Made by a program: the position numbers and the translations under genes
Shown: positions 12,523 to 23,668 of the stretch, piece after piece
Layout of the letters: the number at the start of each line of letters is the position of its first letter
How positions within the stretch are numbered: the stretch's first letter is position 1
NCBI GenBank assembly: GCA_958298945.1
Contig: OY282606.1
Location: 52,093,920-52,157,919 of the forward strand
Reading direction: 5' to 3'
From: Atherix ibis
Taxonomy: Eukaryota > Arthropoda > Insecta > Diptera > Athericidae
DNA length: 64,000 nt
The notes under the pieces: generated by a model
What the model saw: the letters and a program-made list of their open reading frames with translations, nothing else
Told to the model about the DNA's origin: nothing
Database searches by the model: none

Positions 12523-13765
12523 TTCAAAGTAGGTGTACGTGAGTGCTCATGAAATTGTCGCAAAGACTTCACAGTCCAACTAGAATTTATGCTTTTGTTC
12601 ACAAATTAAAATTCTTCTTGATTGAAATTACGTTTTAATTAACTCGGAAGCTAAACGAAGAAAACTACTTTACCATGTCCCCCCTTTCTCCTTTCCTCAT
12701 TCAAACACTAGCGAACATTCCAGGCAGCTCCAGAACAGATCATAGAAGACGGTCCAGAGTGGCCCGGAACGTCTCGTAACGCGTTCTCATTTCGTTCGCT
12801 GTCGCTGCTGTTATTATCGCTACCGCAACGCAGCGCCACTACTAGTTTTACTGCAGCTGCTACCGTTTGACGCGAATTGTTTTTTTTTGTTTCATTTTGT
12901 TTCCTTCGGTTCCATTGTGTTCCTTTAGGCTTCCCTGCATTAATTTTTATAAATTCTATTGGATTTCTTGTGCCCCAAATGTAGTCGTTTTGGTTTGTGC
13001 CTTTTTGTATACTTTTGTTTCTTACCATTTAATTAAGTTTCGTTTTGTTACTATTTTGTTCCTCTCAGTTTCACTTGTTTAATTGGTTTATTCCATTTTG
13101 TCGGTTTTTCTAGATAATGCAATTGTCGAGGGTCGAGGGTGGGTTAGTTAGCCTACATCAGCACTGTTCATAGTAATTTGTTAATTGATATCGTCGTTAG
13201 TTTTGTAATTATTTCAAAAATGGCAATTGGACAAATGTGCCAGACAACCGGTAGTAATTTTGTTTAAATTTTCTGTAATTTACCTCGATTAATAAATTTT
13301 GCAATTGATATTTTTCCTGGTAACAGTTTTTAACAGATTCCAAGTGTATTTGTTCTTCGTTCGTTAAGGGGGATTTGGAGAAGTATTTTGTAGTATATTA
13401 AAATTTTATATATACAAAAATTGTATTCAAAATAGGAATAACATTTTTTTTTTAAATAAATGGTCAATATTTCCCAAAAAAGTTAAGATTTTGGTATTTT
13501 TACAATTTTTTTCGTAATGAAAAATGGAGAATAAAAATGAAAAGTTTCCTAATTCTTCGTGGAACAATTTCTGGGTATTTTTTTGAAGTTTTTGAAAATT
13601 TTTCCATATTAATTTTTCTTAATTGTTTTTCATAAATTCTGATTTTTTGATAGATTCAATAATAACAAAATACTTATTTTTAAACTAAATAATAAATTTC
13701 CTGGAAAGCATACAAAAAACAAGTTTTTAAATTTTATAATAAATTCAATGCTTACAAAATTTGTA

Positions 13766-14647
13766 CGCGGTTTGTTCAAAAATTATCACGAATTTTGAAT
13801 TTCCGCGGGTTACGTATATTCTGTTTTCGATTTTTTGTGGCGTTATGTTGGTTGGTACTCATGTCACTCACTTATGCCGACAAGTTCGGCCATTTTGAAT
13901 GTTCAGTTAATTTTTGACAGCTGCTTTGCTTGCACGTGTTTTGGCTTGTTTTCAATTTTTGCCCATTCCATAAAATGTATCAAAGAATCTGTTTCGGGAA
14001 CAAGTAAAAGTCACAGGGGTGAGATCTAGGGAATACGGTGGCTGCGGCATTATTAGTGTATTGGTTTTGGCCAAAATGCGCGAGCAGGGGCGGTATCATT
14101 GTGCAAAAGCCAACTTTTGTTCTTCCACAAATCCGGGTGTTTCTGGCGGATTGCTTCGCGGAACTTGCGCATAATTTGCAGGTAATACTCCTTATTAACC
14201 GTTCTACCCTGTGGCAAGAACTCATGATTTACCACGCTCCTGAAATCGAAGAAAACTGTAAGCAAAACCTTCACATTCGTATGAACTTGGCGCGCTTCTT
14301 TCGATCTTGGCTCGTGCGGCAGCTTCCATTGGGTTGATTGAGCTTTGGCTTCCACGTTATAACTATAAACCCATGATTCGTCAGCAGTTTTGACCCTCTG
14401 GAGCAAATTTGCGTCATCGCGGACAGAGTGCAACAGCTCCTTAGCATTGTTAATGCGATGCTGTTTTTGCTCGAAATTGAGCAAAAATCGAAGTAGAGCC
14501 AAAACACGTGTAAGCAAAGCATCTGTCAAAAATTAACTTAACATTCAAAATGGCCGAACTTGTCGGCATAAGTTGCGAAAAATCGAAAATTGAATATACT
14601 TAACCCGCGAAAATTCAAAATTCGTGATACTTTTTGAACAGACCTCG
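13766..14647 (-). mobile_element. Mariner family A, copy 2 (short, rearranged)
   Basis: TA flanks at 13764-13765 and 14648-14649. The right end, reverse-complemented, reads CGAGGTCTGTTCAAAAAGTA; the left end is a diverged partner. About 13766-13990 is the same inverted 5'-end copy as in copy 1, joined at GAATCT|GTTTCGGGAACAAG. The helix-turn-helix coding part is deleted, with a breakpoint (TTCGATTTTTGC to TCAATTTCGAGC) different from copy 1. Total 882 bp. Confidence 0.87.
13991..14480 (-). pseudogene. Mariner transposase fragment (family A copy 2)
   Basis: A continuous minus-strand frame begins at the F-E-Q-K-Q-H-R segment. It carries LLQRVKTADESWVYSYN with the first catalytic Asp present, LLTVFFDFRSVVNHEFLPQG, REAIRQKHPDLWKNKSWLL, and H-N-D-T-A-P-A where the second catalytic Asp normally sits in H-D-N-A-P-A. 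A deletion right after it joins to the F-x-x-K-N-N-T-L region, shifts the frame and breaks the spacing to the third Asp. The N-terminal third and the C-terminus are absent. It is the best-preserved catalytic core of the short family A forms, but not functional. Confidence 0.82.
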
Positions 14648-14649
14648 TA

Positions 14650-15349
14650 CTTAGTTGGATAATTAATCCAGTACCCAATTAGATGGTAAATTTGTAAATA
14701 GTAATAATTTTGAATTTTGTACTAAATAACTGGATTCTGAGTTTTGTGCTCAATTTGGTACTCAATTTTATGCTTAATTCAATATTTACTTTAGAACTTA
14801 ATTTAATGTTGCTAAGTTTTCTGTTTGGCAATACTTAATTAAGTATTAAATTTTGTACAGTAAGTTTGTAAAAAATATCATATTTCAAATTGATTTTACT
14901 TTAATACTGATGCTACATTAAGTACAAATTTTGATTTTCAATTAAGGATTAATTTATCAAATTAATTTTGTACTAAACACGAATTTTAAATTTGGACATG
15001 AATGGACGTTGAAAATATTAATTTCAAATTTTCGAATAATGTTTAGACCATTGAGAAGGAGAAGTTGTAAGTGTGTCTGGGATTTTAACAATGCCGAATT
15101 ATAATTATTTATGATTAAGAGAAATCTGACTGTCCTGGATGTGATAAAACTGATTGTTTGGCTAAAGATGCATTTAAAGACAAGAGCAAAAGTGTGACTT
15201 TTTTAATTATTCAAACAAATTTTGCTGTGAAGTGTATATTGAAAATAATATTCTAACTATTATTTTTTTTAGTCTGTTTAGATCATTTTTTTTCAAATAA
15301 ATCGAAGGTGATATAAAACTAGCCTCTAAATTAGTGTTGGAAGCCACAA
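14650..15349. other. Degenerate short repeat, no gene
   Basis: The part at 14,690-14,990 holds loosely repeated AATTTTGTACTCAATTT-like words and may be an old short-period tandem repeat. The rest is AT-rich without recognisable coding. Confidence 0.45.
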
Positions 15350-15351
15350 TA

Positions 15352-16556
15352 CCGGTGTATAAGCTTAAATTCGCTGTTTTTTAGTCACAAAAAAAACACT
15401 TTTTTTTTCATAAAAAGCAAAAACAAATTTATTTAAAGTACTTGCCCTCGATAGCTCCACATTTTTCGCATATCTCGGGCAATTTGTGGATACCACGCCA
15501 AAAAAATTCCTTCTCTGTCGAGACAAACCCCTCATCAAGCCATTTTCGGACGTTTTCGTAAGAATCGAAGTGCTGCTCAGCTAGCGCGTGGCCCAACGAC
15601 GAAAACAGGTGGTAGTCGGAAGGGGCCAGGTCTGGTGAATAAGGGGGGTGGGGTTGATAATCCGTTTTTTTTTTTCATTAATAAGGAGGTCTTTGTTGAT
15701 AATCCGTACTTTTTTCATGCAGAGAACGGTGCAATTTGATCAGTTGTTGGTGGTAGTGGTGGGCATTGACAGTTTCACCAGGTGTCAACATCTCATAGGA
15801 GACGATACCCTGCTGATCCAACCAAACGCATAGCATCGTCTTCCAACCGAAGCGATTTGGTCTTGGGGAAGTTGTTGATGGTTGGCCGGGATCAACCCAT
15901 GATTTCTTGTGTTTAGGATTCTCGAAATATGTCCACTTTTCATCGCCTGTCAAAATCCGATGCAGGAACGACTTTATTTTTTGTCTGGCAAGCAAGATTT
16001 TGCATGTGTTTTGGCGTTGCTCCATCTGCCTATCGTTCAATTCATGCGCCACCCATTTTCCGATCTTTTCAATCTTCCCCATTGCACGCAGACTCATGGA
16101 AATGGCTGGTTGAGTAACACCCAATTGCTCCGCGAGCATTTTTTGCGATTGGGTATAGTCTTCGTCCAAAAGAGCCTGCAATTTATGGTCCTCAACCTTC
16201 CTAGGACGATTGTCACGCTTTTTGTGCCACAAGTCAAAATTACGATCTTTGAACCGAAGAAAAAAATCTTGGAACGTTGTTTCCGATAAAGCACTGTCAC
16301 CATAGGCCTCCATAAGCATTCGATGCAATTCGGCAGCCGATTTCTTCAAATTGAAGCAGAAAAGCAGGGCTTCCCGCATATGCTCTTTTTCTGGCACAAA
16401 AGTAGACATGAAAACCAAAGGAAAAATGTATGTTTTTGTATGAAATTGCTGACAATGTGTACTGATTAATGTTGACAGATGTCAAACTCATAAAAAAAAA
16501 AATGGCGTGCCTATGGTAGCTTAAACGCTACTCACGCCATCTATGACCAAACAGCT
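15352..16556 (-). mobile_element. Mos1-like mariner, family B, copy 1
   Basis: The left end is CCGGTGTATAAGCTTAAATT after TA (15350-15351), matching the family TIR CCAGGTGTATAAGCTTAAAT seen in the other copies. The right end keeps the inner part (CTATGACCAAACAGC) but the outermost TIR is lost, so the exact right boundary is uncertain. The transposase lies on the minus strand. Near the 5' end is the family-specific inverted repeat ATGGCGTG…CACGCCAT (16502-16540). Confidence 0.85.
15429..16409 (-). pseudogene. Mos1-like mariner transposase (family B copy 1), second Asp lost
   Basis: DDE transposase of the mauritiana/Mos1 type; the complete protein is about 345 residues. A frame of about 243 residues from MSTFVPEKEHMREA is open. 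It shows the helix-turn-helix half, LQALLDEDYTQSQKMLAEQL, the linker WVAHELNDRQMEQRQNT, and the first catalytic Asp in RILTGDEKWTYFENP. At KSTDYQQ the frame runs into a local duplication (two copies of a GGATTATCAAC-type segment around an AATAAGGAGGTC core) that replaces the HDNAP block carrying the second catalytic Asp. Downstream, PPYSPDLAPSDYHLFSS with the third Asp is still readable, ending EGKYFK-stop at 15429. The start is chosen by alignment with the other copies. Confidence 0.87.
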
Positions 16557-18378
16557 AATCTGGGAGCATTTGAATTCTCTGTCCAAAAGGTCTAGGCAGG
16601 CGACCTGGTAAGGAAACCATCAATTGATTGGACAACATGAAGCCCCTTTGTTTTATACCATTTACTGGGGAGCTGACAAAAAAATACTATCTTAAAGAAA
16701 AATTTTCTTTAAAGACAAACTGTCATCTTGGAAAATGAAATTTGTGAAAATTTTTTTCTCAACAAAAATTTCAAGAGAAACTTTTCCATTTTAATATTCA
16801 TAAAAAAAAAAACAAAATAGAAGATAAATACTATTCCAAACAGAAAAAGAAAACCTATCAGAATGCTTTAAGAAATTCTAATTTTGACTGGTGTCCAATA
16901 GAAATTGTAATAATTCTAGGTCCTTTTTGGCAAATCTGACATCTCCACTCTCTCAGTCACATGTGGTAAAATCGGATTCATTTGCAATTTATTCTGTCTT
17001 CGATTTGTCAGATCATTTTTCTGATGACAATTTTTTTTTTACCACCTACAAAATAGGAACTATCTACAAGACCACAACCATCTGCCAAGGGGGACAAATT
17101 TTTTTTGGTTAGGAAATATTTGCAAAAATATCTCCCAGAATCCAAATATGATTACTGGTTGCTTACATATAGTATATCTTTCCGATGGTCATCATTCGTC
17201 CTTAATATAAATGGTCCTTTTTGGAAATTTCCTCATTTATTTATGCGTACATGTTATTTAGTTTTATTTTTTACATTTCCATTTGGGTATGTCAATTTTC
17301 CTATAATCGATAGAATCGAACATTTGGCCAAGACGACTTCTTTGCCTTTTCGATAGCATAGAATGGCACAATTTCGTTAGAAATTTTATCAATTTGTGGA
17401 TTATGTTGTACAGCTTCTGTTAGTATAAAATGGAAAACACCTCAATTACATTCGTTCGTAATGCATTTACTTGTGAGCATTCTGGGAATTCTAGAAAAGA
17501 AGAAATAAATCGAAGAACACATTTTCGTATCTGAAATAGATGCGGCCATCTTAGGGGAATATGGTAGGGCAGACAGACACAGGAACTGAAATGTGAACAA
17601 ATGGGCACCAAAAGGCCTTTTTTTCCCTTGTTGCCTTTCTTTTGATTTTGCTCCTTTTTTTTTAGATTTTTTTCTACTTTTCTTTTGCGATCCCCACAAG
17701 AACGACAAAAAATATGAAATGTGGAACAAAATGAAAAGCAAATGCTACTCACAGAATTCCAATAAATTCTATTTGGTAGATTTTGTAAATTCGTTCGTTT
17801 ACAAATGGTAGTAGTCTGATGGCTATTTCTGCTCGTATCCAATGAGCCTTTTGAGTGCTCGGTCCCAAATGTGGCAAACATGGGAATAAGTCGATTCCAT
17901 CATTTTCCTAGGCTTTGCTAGAGCAAGGAACAAATAATTTTTTCTGTATTATTTCGATTCGATTATTGATTGGAATTCTTTTGTAAATATCGAATTCGGA
18001 GAGGAAAATATTATAAATATAATCGAAGAGAGAAGAATACGTGAGGAACGTGTAGATAGGATATAATAGAAATCTAGAAACTTGAATAAAATCATAATAG
18101 AATTTGGATGGACGAAGGAGGGGAAGAGGGTAGGTAGAGCAGTAAGAAAAAAGAAAATAAGGAAATTCTTGTTTAATATGATAATCTGAATGTATTTATG
18201 TAATTTATCTTTAAAAGTGGTAACAAAACCAATGATTGAGACCAGAAAAACAATTGCTTCCAAGTAGGAAAAAAAATAATACGTCGTTTGATGTGTTATA
18301 TTATTTTTGAATTTGATTTTGCCTTTGATAATTTAAAATTTTACCTACATTGTATGATAAATTATTTTTAAGGACCTA
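16557..18378. other. No gene recognised
   Basis: AT-rich DNA. A minus-strand frame at 17420-17881 (153 codons) consists of basic and hydrophobic low-complexity sequence with no domain I recognise. I see no repeat structure. Confidence 0.45.
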
Positions 18379-18380
18379 TA

Positions 18381-19518
18381 TCGGTGTATAAGCTTAAATC
18401 CGCTGTTTTTTTGTTAAAAAAACACATGTTTTTTTCATAGAAAACAAAAACAAATTTATTTAAAGTACTTGTCCTTGATAGCTATACATTTTTCCCATCT
18501 CTCGGGTAATTTGTGGATAACACGCCAAAAAAATGCATCTGTTTCGAGGCAAACCCCTCATCGAGCCATTTTTGGACGTATTCGTAAGAATCGAAGTGCT
18601 GCTCAGCGAACGCGTGGCCCATCGACGAAAACAGGTGGTAATCGGTAGGGGCCAGGTCTGATGAATTAGCGGGGTGGGGTGATAATCCGTCCCTTTTTTT
18701 CATGAATAAGGAGGTCTTTGTTGATAATCCGTCCGTTTTTCACGCAGAGCACGGTGCAATTTGATCGGTTGTTGGTTATTCACCAGGTTTCGACATCTTA
18801 TAGTAGACGTTACCCTGCTGATCCCACCAAACGCACAGCATCGTCTTCCAACCGAAGCGATTTGGTTTTGGGGAAGATGTTGGCCGGGATCAACCCACGA
18901 TTTCTTGCGTTTACGATTCTCGAAAAATATCCACTTTTCATCAAACGACTTTCTTTTTTATCTGGCGAGCAAAATTTCGTATGTGTTTTGGCGTCGCTTC
19001 AAAAATCACCCATTTTCCGATTTTTTTAATCTTCCCCATGGCACGCAGACACATGGAAATGCCTGGTTGAGTAACATCCAATTACTCCGCGAGCATTTTT
19101 TTGCGATTGGGTATCGTCTTCGTCCAAAAGAGCCTGCAATTGATGGATTTTCATGCTTCTTGCCCCACAAGTCAAAAAAACCGTCTTTAAATCAACGAAA
19201 CCAATATCGGCACGTTGTTTCCGATAAAGCATTATCGCAATAGGCTTCCATAAGCATTCGATGCGATTCGGCAGCCGATTTCTTCAAATTGAAGCAGAAA
19301 AGCAGACCTACCCGCACATGCTCTTCTTCTGGCACAAAACTAGATATGATTACCAAAGGAAAAATGTATGTTATTGTACGAAATTGTTGACAATGTGCAC
19401 TGATTAATATTGACAGATGTCAAACTCATAAAAAAAAACTATGGCGTGCCCATAGTAGTTTAATACGCTCACTCACGCCATCTATAACCAAACCGCGGAT
19501 TTAAGCTTATATCCCTTG
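18381..19518 (-). mobile_element. Mos1-like mariner, family B, copy 2
   Basis: TA at 18379-18380 and 19519-19520. The left end is TCGGTGTATAAGCTTAAATC and the right end reverse-complemented is CAAGGGATATAAGCTTAAAT. Both match the family TIR with point changes, so the two ends and target duplication are preserved. Inverted repeat ATGGCGTG…CACGCCAT at 19441-19481. Total 1138 bp. Confidence 0.88.
18456..19347 (-). pseudogene. Mos1-like mariner transposase (family B copy 2), heavily broken
   Basis: The start codon has become ATA (I-S-S-F-V-P-E). Frameshifts and deletions run through the middle, including loss of much of the helix-turn-helix and linker. The region before the third catalytic Asp carries the same GATAATCCGTC duplication around AATAAGGAGGTC as copy 1 in place of the HDNAP block. 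DLAPTDYHLFSSMGHAFAEQ with the third Asp is readable at 18482-18703. Decay is greater than in copy 1, but the shared duplication shows common descent from one rearranged element. Confidence 0.85.
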
Positions 19519-20556
19519 TAAAATTTAAGAAGTATTTTATTTACAGAAAATTTATCTGATTTCATATCTCGTGCCAACAAATAACCATATTTGAAATCGA
19601 AGAGAATGAAAATCTATGAACGGATTACTAAGAAAACCTTTTCTAATTAGCCAACGTCTAATATTCAATATTTTTCTTTGAAACGCATTTAAGAGTTCGT
19701 AATTATCATTTATCTGCAGAATATTAATATGGTAATTTTGACCATATTTTAAAAAAAAATCTCTTTAAAGATTTTTAGGAGCCTTTCAAGTAAGGTTTTT
19801 TTTGAGACCTCAAAATGAGCATATTTTTATTATCATTTAAAAAAAAGTAGTATTATTTTTTAAATCTTAAAAAAATCACTTTGTTTTGACATCTTTAAAA
19901 AAAAATTGTTTTTTTTTTCAAATTAAATAAATCTTTTCCTCCAAATACAACACAAGTTCTTTTTATATGCTTAATTGCTTTTTGTTAGTAAGCAAATATA
20001 TTTTTACCAAAATTTCCTTAATAATAAACTATTCAATTTATTATAAAAGGGATTATAAAATAGAATTAAGACTATAGATTTCATTAAAAACCAAATATTA
20101 ACCAAAAATAAATACAAACGAATAAGAAATTCTCATTTGAAAAGAGAAGAAACAATAATTAAACTCTTGAAACTTGTTGATTTTATAAAAAAAAAAAATT
20201 ATGCTCAGGTAGGACTAAACATTTATTTAAAGACAGAATAATAATCAAAATAATGTACAAATAGGGAAGAATAAAAAAAATTACAAACAATAAGAAAAAG
20301 CTCGACAAAAAATAAATGTTTGATCCAAAAAATAATAAAAACAGGTCGTTTCTATTCGAATTTGGTAAATTATGGGCAGTCAAATAAAACAACAAAACCG
20401 TTCCCAATGCTAACAGAAACAAACGAAACAAATACGAGATGATAAACTTTGTAAGAAACACGAAAATAGTTGAAGCAAAAAAGGATGGCGACAACAATTT
20501 GGAAACAATGTGCAACAAAGTCGAACACACTTTCTGGTATTAAGGCAAACCCATGC

Positions 20557-20581
20557 AAACACACACATGCACACACACACA
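20557..20581. repeat. CA microsatellite, interrupted
   Basis: ACACACATGCACACACACAC-type run. Confidence 0.9.
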
Positions 20582-21015
20582 ATTACTATGCACTCCTCAC
20601 CAGGCAACTCTTCATACCATTCCCATTGGTAATCACGATCGTCATCGGAATCGGGTCTGACCGTTTGCTATTCGCTAGGTCCTGCTCTGCCCTCTCTTTC
20701 TTTTCATTCGTTCTCACAGCAGCAAAGGCTCCGTTCCGTTAATAAAGAAATTTGAACCGAGCATCACGTAAGCAATCTTTTCAGTTATTTTCAATAGAAT
20801 TTCTTTACTAAATTTTTTTCTCTTTCTCATTCCCTCGCGCCAAGAATAAGGATTTCTTTGTTAAATTACTCGTTTCAGTTGGGATTTTTTTTTTTTTTAA
20901 ATTTTACTTCTTGTTTTTTATTTAGTTTGTTATTTATTTTTTAAATAAATATCCCGACAATAGTATAGATCTTTACAAATCTTATTTTAAATCCACTGAG
21001 AAATTTTTTTTTAGA

Positions 21016-21034
21016 TGTGTGTGTGTGTGTGTGT
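21016..21034. repeat. GT microsatellite
   Basis: About nine GT units after TTAGAT. Confidence 0.92.
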
Positions 21035-22536
21035 TTTTGTGAAGAGAAGTATTCAAACTCAAAGTAAAATTCACAACAAATTAGAAAAAAAACGAAAAGA
21101 AAGAACTAAATTTAAGGGAGACGAAGAAAAATATTTCGAAACCATTCAAAAGAGAAACGCAAATAGCAGCAGGGCTTGGTCGTATCCGTTTTTTTTTGTA
21201 TGCGTTAAAACTTTTTTGCGTTAAAAGTTAAAAATAAATGGGAATGCCTTAAAGAATGGATGGAAAAAATTATAAATAAATTATCAGTAAAAGAAAAAAA
21301 TGAAAAAAAAACGCTCATTTTGTTCGTTTCTTTTTCTCTTTTGTTTTGCGAATAATGAGAGAGAATAAAAAATTCTTTCTAAAATGTATTCGGTTACTCA
21401 CTTTCGCAATTGATGATCTGCTCTTCGTATTTTGTCTTGAGTGAATTTATACGCCATTTTATGTACTTTTCTTTGGTTATGATTAAAAAAAAAATAAAAT
21501 AAATATTATTTTTTTCATATAGTTATGGAAAAAATTGATAAAAATCATTTTTAATTTGAAGTTACTTAACATAAAAAATTTGCAGACATTTTTTTTGTAG
21601 ATTGAACTGTCAAAAATTAATGAAATGTAAAATAATAAAATTACATTGAAGTCAGAAAATTTTTTTTAGATTACAATATTTAAGTCAGAAATTAATAGAG
21701 CGTAAGTTTTGGGTTATTCGATTTTTAAGAAACGACTTTAAGGATATCATTTCAACAGTAAGTTTTTGTACTGCAAATTTAAGCGGACAATTTGTAAGCC
21801 ATGACTTTTAGGTGATTATTTTCAGCTGAAAATTTTTAGGTCAAAATTAATCATATTGTATAAAAGTTTTTAGTTAAAATTTGTTGGGTTATAGTTTTTA
21901 GATCGTAATTTATTTAATAATTAATAATCTATAATTTTGGTTGATAATTTTTTTTATTTATAACGTATTTTTTATATGAAAATAATTATTTTTATTTAAT
22001 GTTTTTGTTTTGATTCTTTTTTTATTAAAAATTAATTTTAAAATTTGTAACTCGCATTAATTATGATTGAAGATCTTCCTCTGTAGTTAAATAATGTTAA
22101 AATTATAAATAATAATGTTTAGATGAGGTAATAAATTATCAATAAAGAAAATAATTACTATTGAGGAAAAAATATTCAATAGTTGTTAATATTGTAAAAA
22201 AGACCTAAAGAATGACTATCAAATTTCCTATAGTTTTAATATACACATTCCGTAAAACTTCAAAAATTCCAAAGTTAATGTGAAGGTAAAAAAATATTTT
22301 CTAAGAATTCCTAGGTGGTTAACAATAAAATAACAACCCTCCTTACTCTTGACCATCCTTGGAAGAGCCAAATTTCTCATCAAAAAATTCGTAATAAAAT
22401 GAAACAAAATCTCAAATAACAAACATTTGGGAGAGAATATGAAAAAAAAATAAAAAGTATTATTATGGGTTAAAAAAGTTTGCAGCAGCGGCTGGAGGTG
22501 GGGTTCTCTGATAATAGTAGTGAAAAAGCCCTCATA

Positions 22537-23666
22537 ATGCTTAAATCCGCTGTTTTTTAGTTTAAAAAAACACATGTTTTTTTTCATAGAAAGCAAAAAA
22601 CAAATTTATTCAAAGTACTTGCTCTCGGTAGCTACACAATTTTTCCATATCTCGGGAAATTTGTGGATAACACGCCAAAAAAATTCCTTCTCTTTGGAGG
22701 CAAACCACTCAGCAAGCCATTTGCGAACGTCTTCGTAAGAATCGAAGTGCTGCTCAGCGAGCGCGTGGCTCATCGACGAAGATAGGTGGTAGTCGGAAGG
22801 GGCCTGGTCTAGTGAATAAGCGGGGTGGGGTAGCACCTTCCAGTTGAGTGTCTCCAAGTAGTTTTGGATCGTTGAGCACGCTGCAATTTGATCAGTTGTT
22901 GGTGATCAACATCTCATAGTAGACGATACCTAGCTGATCCCACCGAACGCACAGCATCGTCTTCCGTCCGAAGCGATTACGTCTTGGGGAAGATGTTAAT
23001 GGTTAGCTGGGATCAACCCACGATTTCTTGCATTTAGAATTCTCAAAATATATCCACTTTTCATCGCCTGTCACAATCCGATGCAGGAAAGACTTTCTTT
23101 TTTGTCTGGGGAGCAAGATTTCGCATGTGTTTTGGCGTCGCTCCATCACCCATTTTACGATCTTTTCAATCTTCCCCATGGCACGCAGACGCATGGAAAT
23201 GGCTGGTTGAGTAATACTCAATTGCTCCGCGAACATTTTTTGCGATTGGGAATCGTCTTCGTCTAATAAAAGAGCCTGCAATTCTCTTTTTTGTGATTGG
23301 GTATCGTCCAAAAGAGCCTACAAGTCAAAATTGCCGTCTTTGAACCGACGAAACCAATCTCGGCACGTTGTTTCTGATAAAGCACTGTCACCATAGACCT
23401 CCAAAAGCATTCGAGGCGATTCGGCAGCCGATTTCTTCAAATTGAAGCAGAAAAGCAGAGCTTCCCGCATATGCTCTTTTTCTGGCACAAAACTAGACAT
23501 GATAACCAAAGGAAAAATGTATGTTTTTGTAAGAAATTGCTGACAATGTGCACTGATTAATGTTGACAGATGTCAAACTCATAAAAAAATGGCGTGCCTA
23601 TGGTAGCTTAATACGCTCACTCACGCCATCTATAACCAAACAGGGAATTTAATCTTATACACCTGG
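22537..23666 (-). mobile_element. Mos1-like mariner, family B, copy 3
   Basis: The right end reverse-complemented reads CCAGGTGTATAAGATTAAAT, followed by TA (23667-23668), and is the cleanest copy of the terminal repeat. The left end is shortened, with TGCTTAAATCCGCTG following TA at 22535-22536. Inverted repeat ATGGCGTG (23589-23596) and CACGCCAT (23622-23629) lies just inside the 5' end. About 1130 bp. Confidence 0.88.
22606..23500 (-). pseudogene. Mos1-like mariner transposase (family B copy 3)
   Basis: The frame opens at MSSFVPEKEHMREALLFCFN (start 23500) and reads through SETTCRDWFRRFKDGNFDL. A rearrangement follows, with the DEDDTQSQK segment partly duplicated. KMFAEQLSITQPAIS, KRKSFLHRIVTGDEKWIYFE (first catalytic Asp) and KKSWVDPS come next. 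The linker WVPHELNDRQ is deleted, leaving KWVMERRQ. Another deletion falls within the GETVNAHHY segment. The HDNAP block is absent: the frame goes from the QQLIKL region directly to KLLGDTQLEG/ETLNWKVLPHPAYS. QAPSDYHLSSSMSHALAEQH keeps the third Asp. It ends at KYFE-stop. Confidence 0.86.
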
Positions 23667-23668
23667 TA

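Larger units (their letters stand above)
7668..13763. other. No gene recognised
   Basis: AT-rich DNA between two family A mariners. The plus strand at about 9405-9800 is strongly purine-rich, which produces long hydrophobic minus-strand open frames that I regard as artefacts. A pyrimidine-rich plus-strand block lies at about 10,850-11,250 and purine-rich sequence at about 11,280-11,500. Two less AT-rich patches, about 10,000-10,600 and 12,700-12,870, hold open frames up to 106 codons (12708-13028 minus) without a recognisable domain. These are the likeliest places for unseen exons. Confidence 0.5.
19521..22534. other. No gene recognised
   Basis: AT-rich DNA with CA/GT microsatellites at about 20,557-20,581 and 21,016-21,034. 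The minus-strand frames at 20183-20607 are hydrophobic translations of purine-rich sequence. The frame at 22228-22596 (minus, 122 codons) shows no family I recognise. Confidence 0.45.

Noticed and set aside
12708..13028. 106-codon minus-strand frame in a less AT-rich patch
   Set aside because: No recognisable domain, basic low-complexity composition and no splice or start evidence strong enough to call an exon.
14690..14990. Possible short tandem repeat of AATTTTGTACTCAATTT-like words
   Set aside because: Too degenerate by eye to define a unit or period; mentioned only in the spacer description.
15678..16303. Several plus-strand frames of 60-126 codons over the family B mariner
   Set aside because: They are shadows of the minus-strand transposase in other frames; the same holds for plus-strand frames at 18718-19243, 23028-23266 and 53056-53268.
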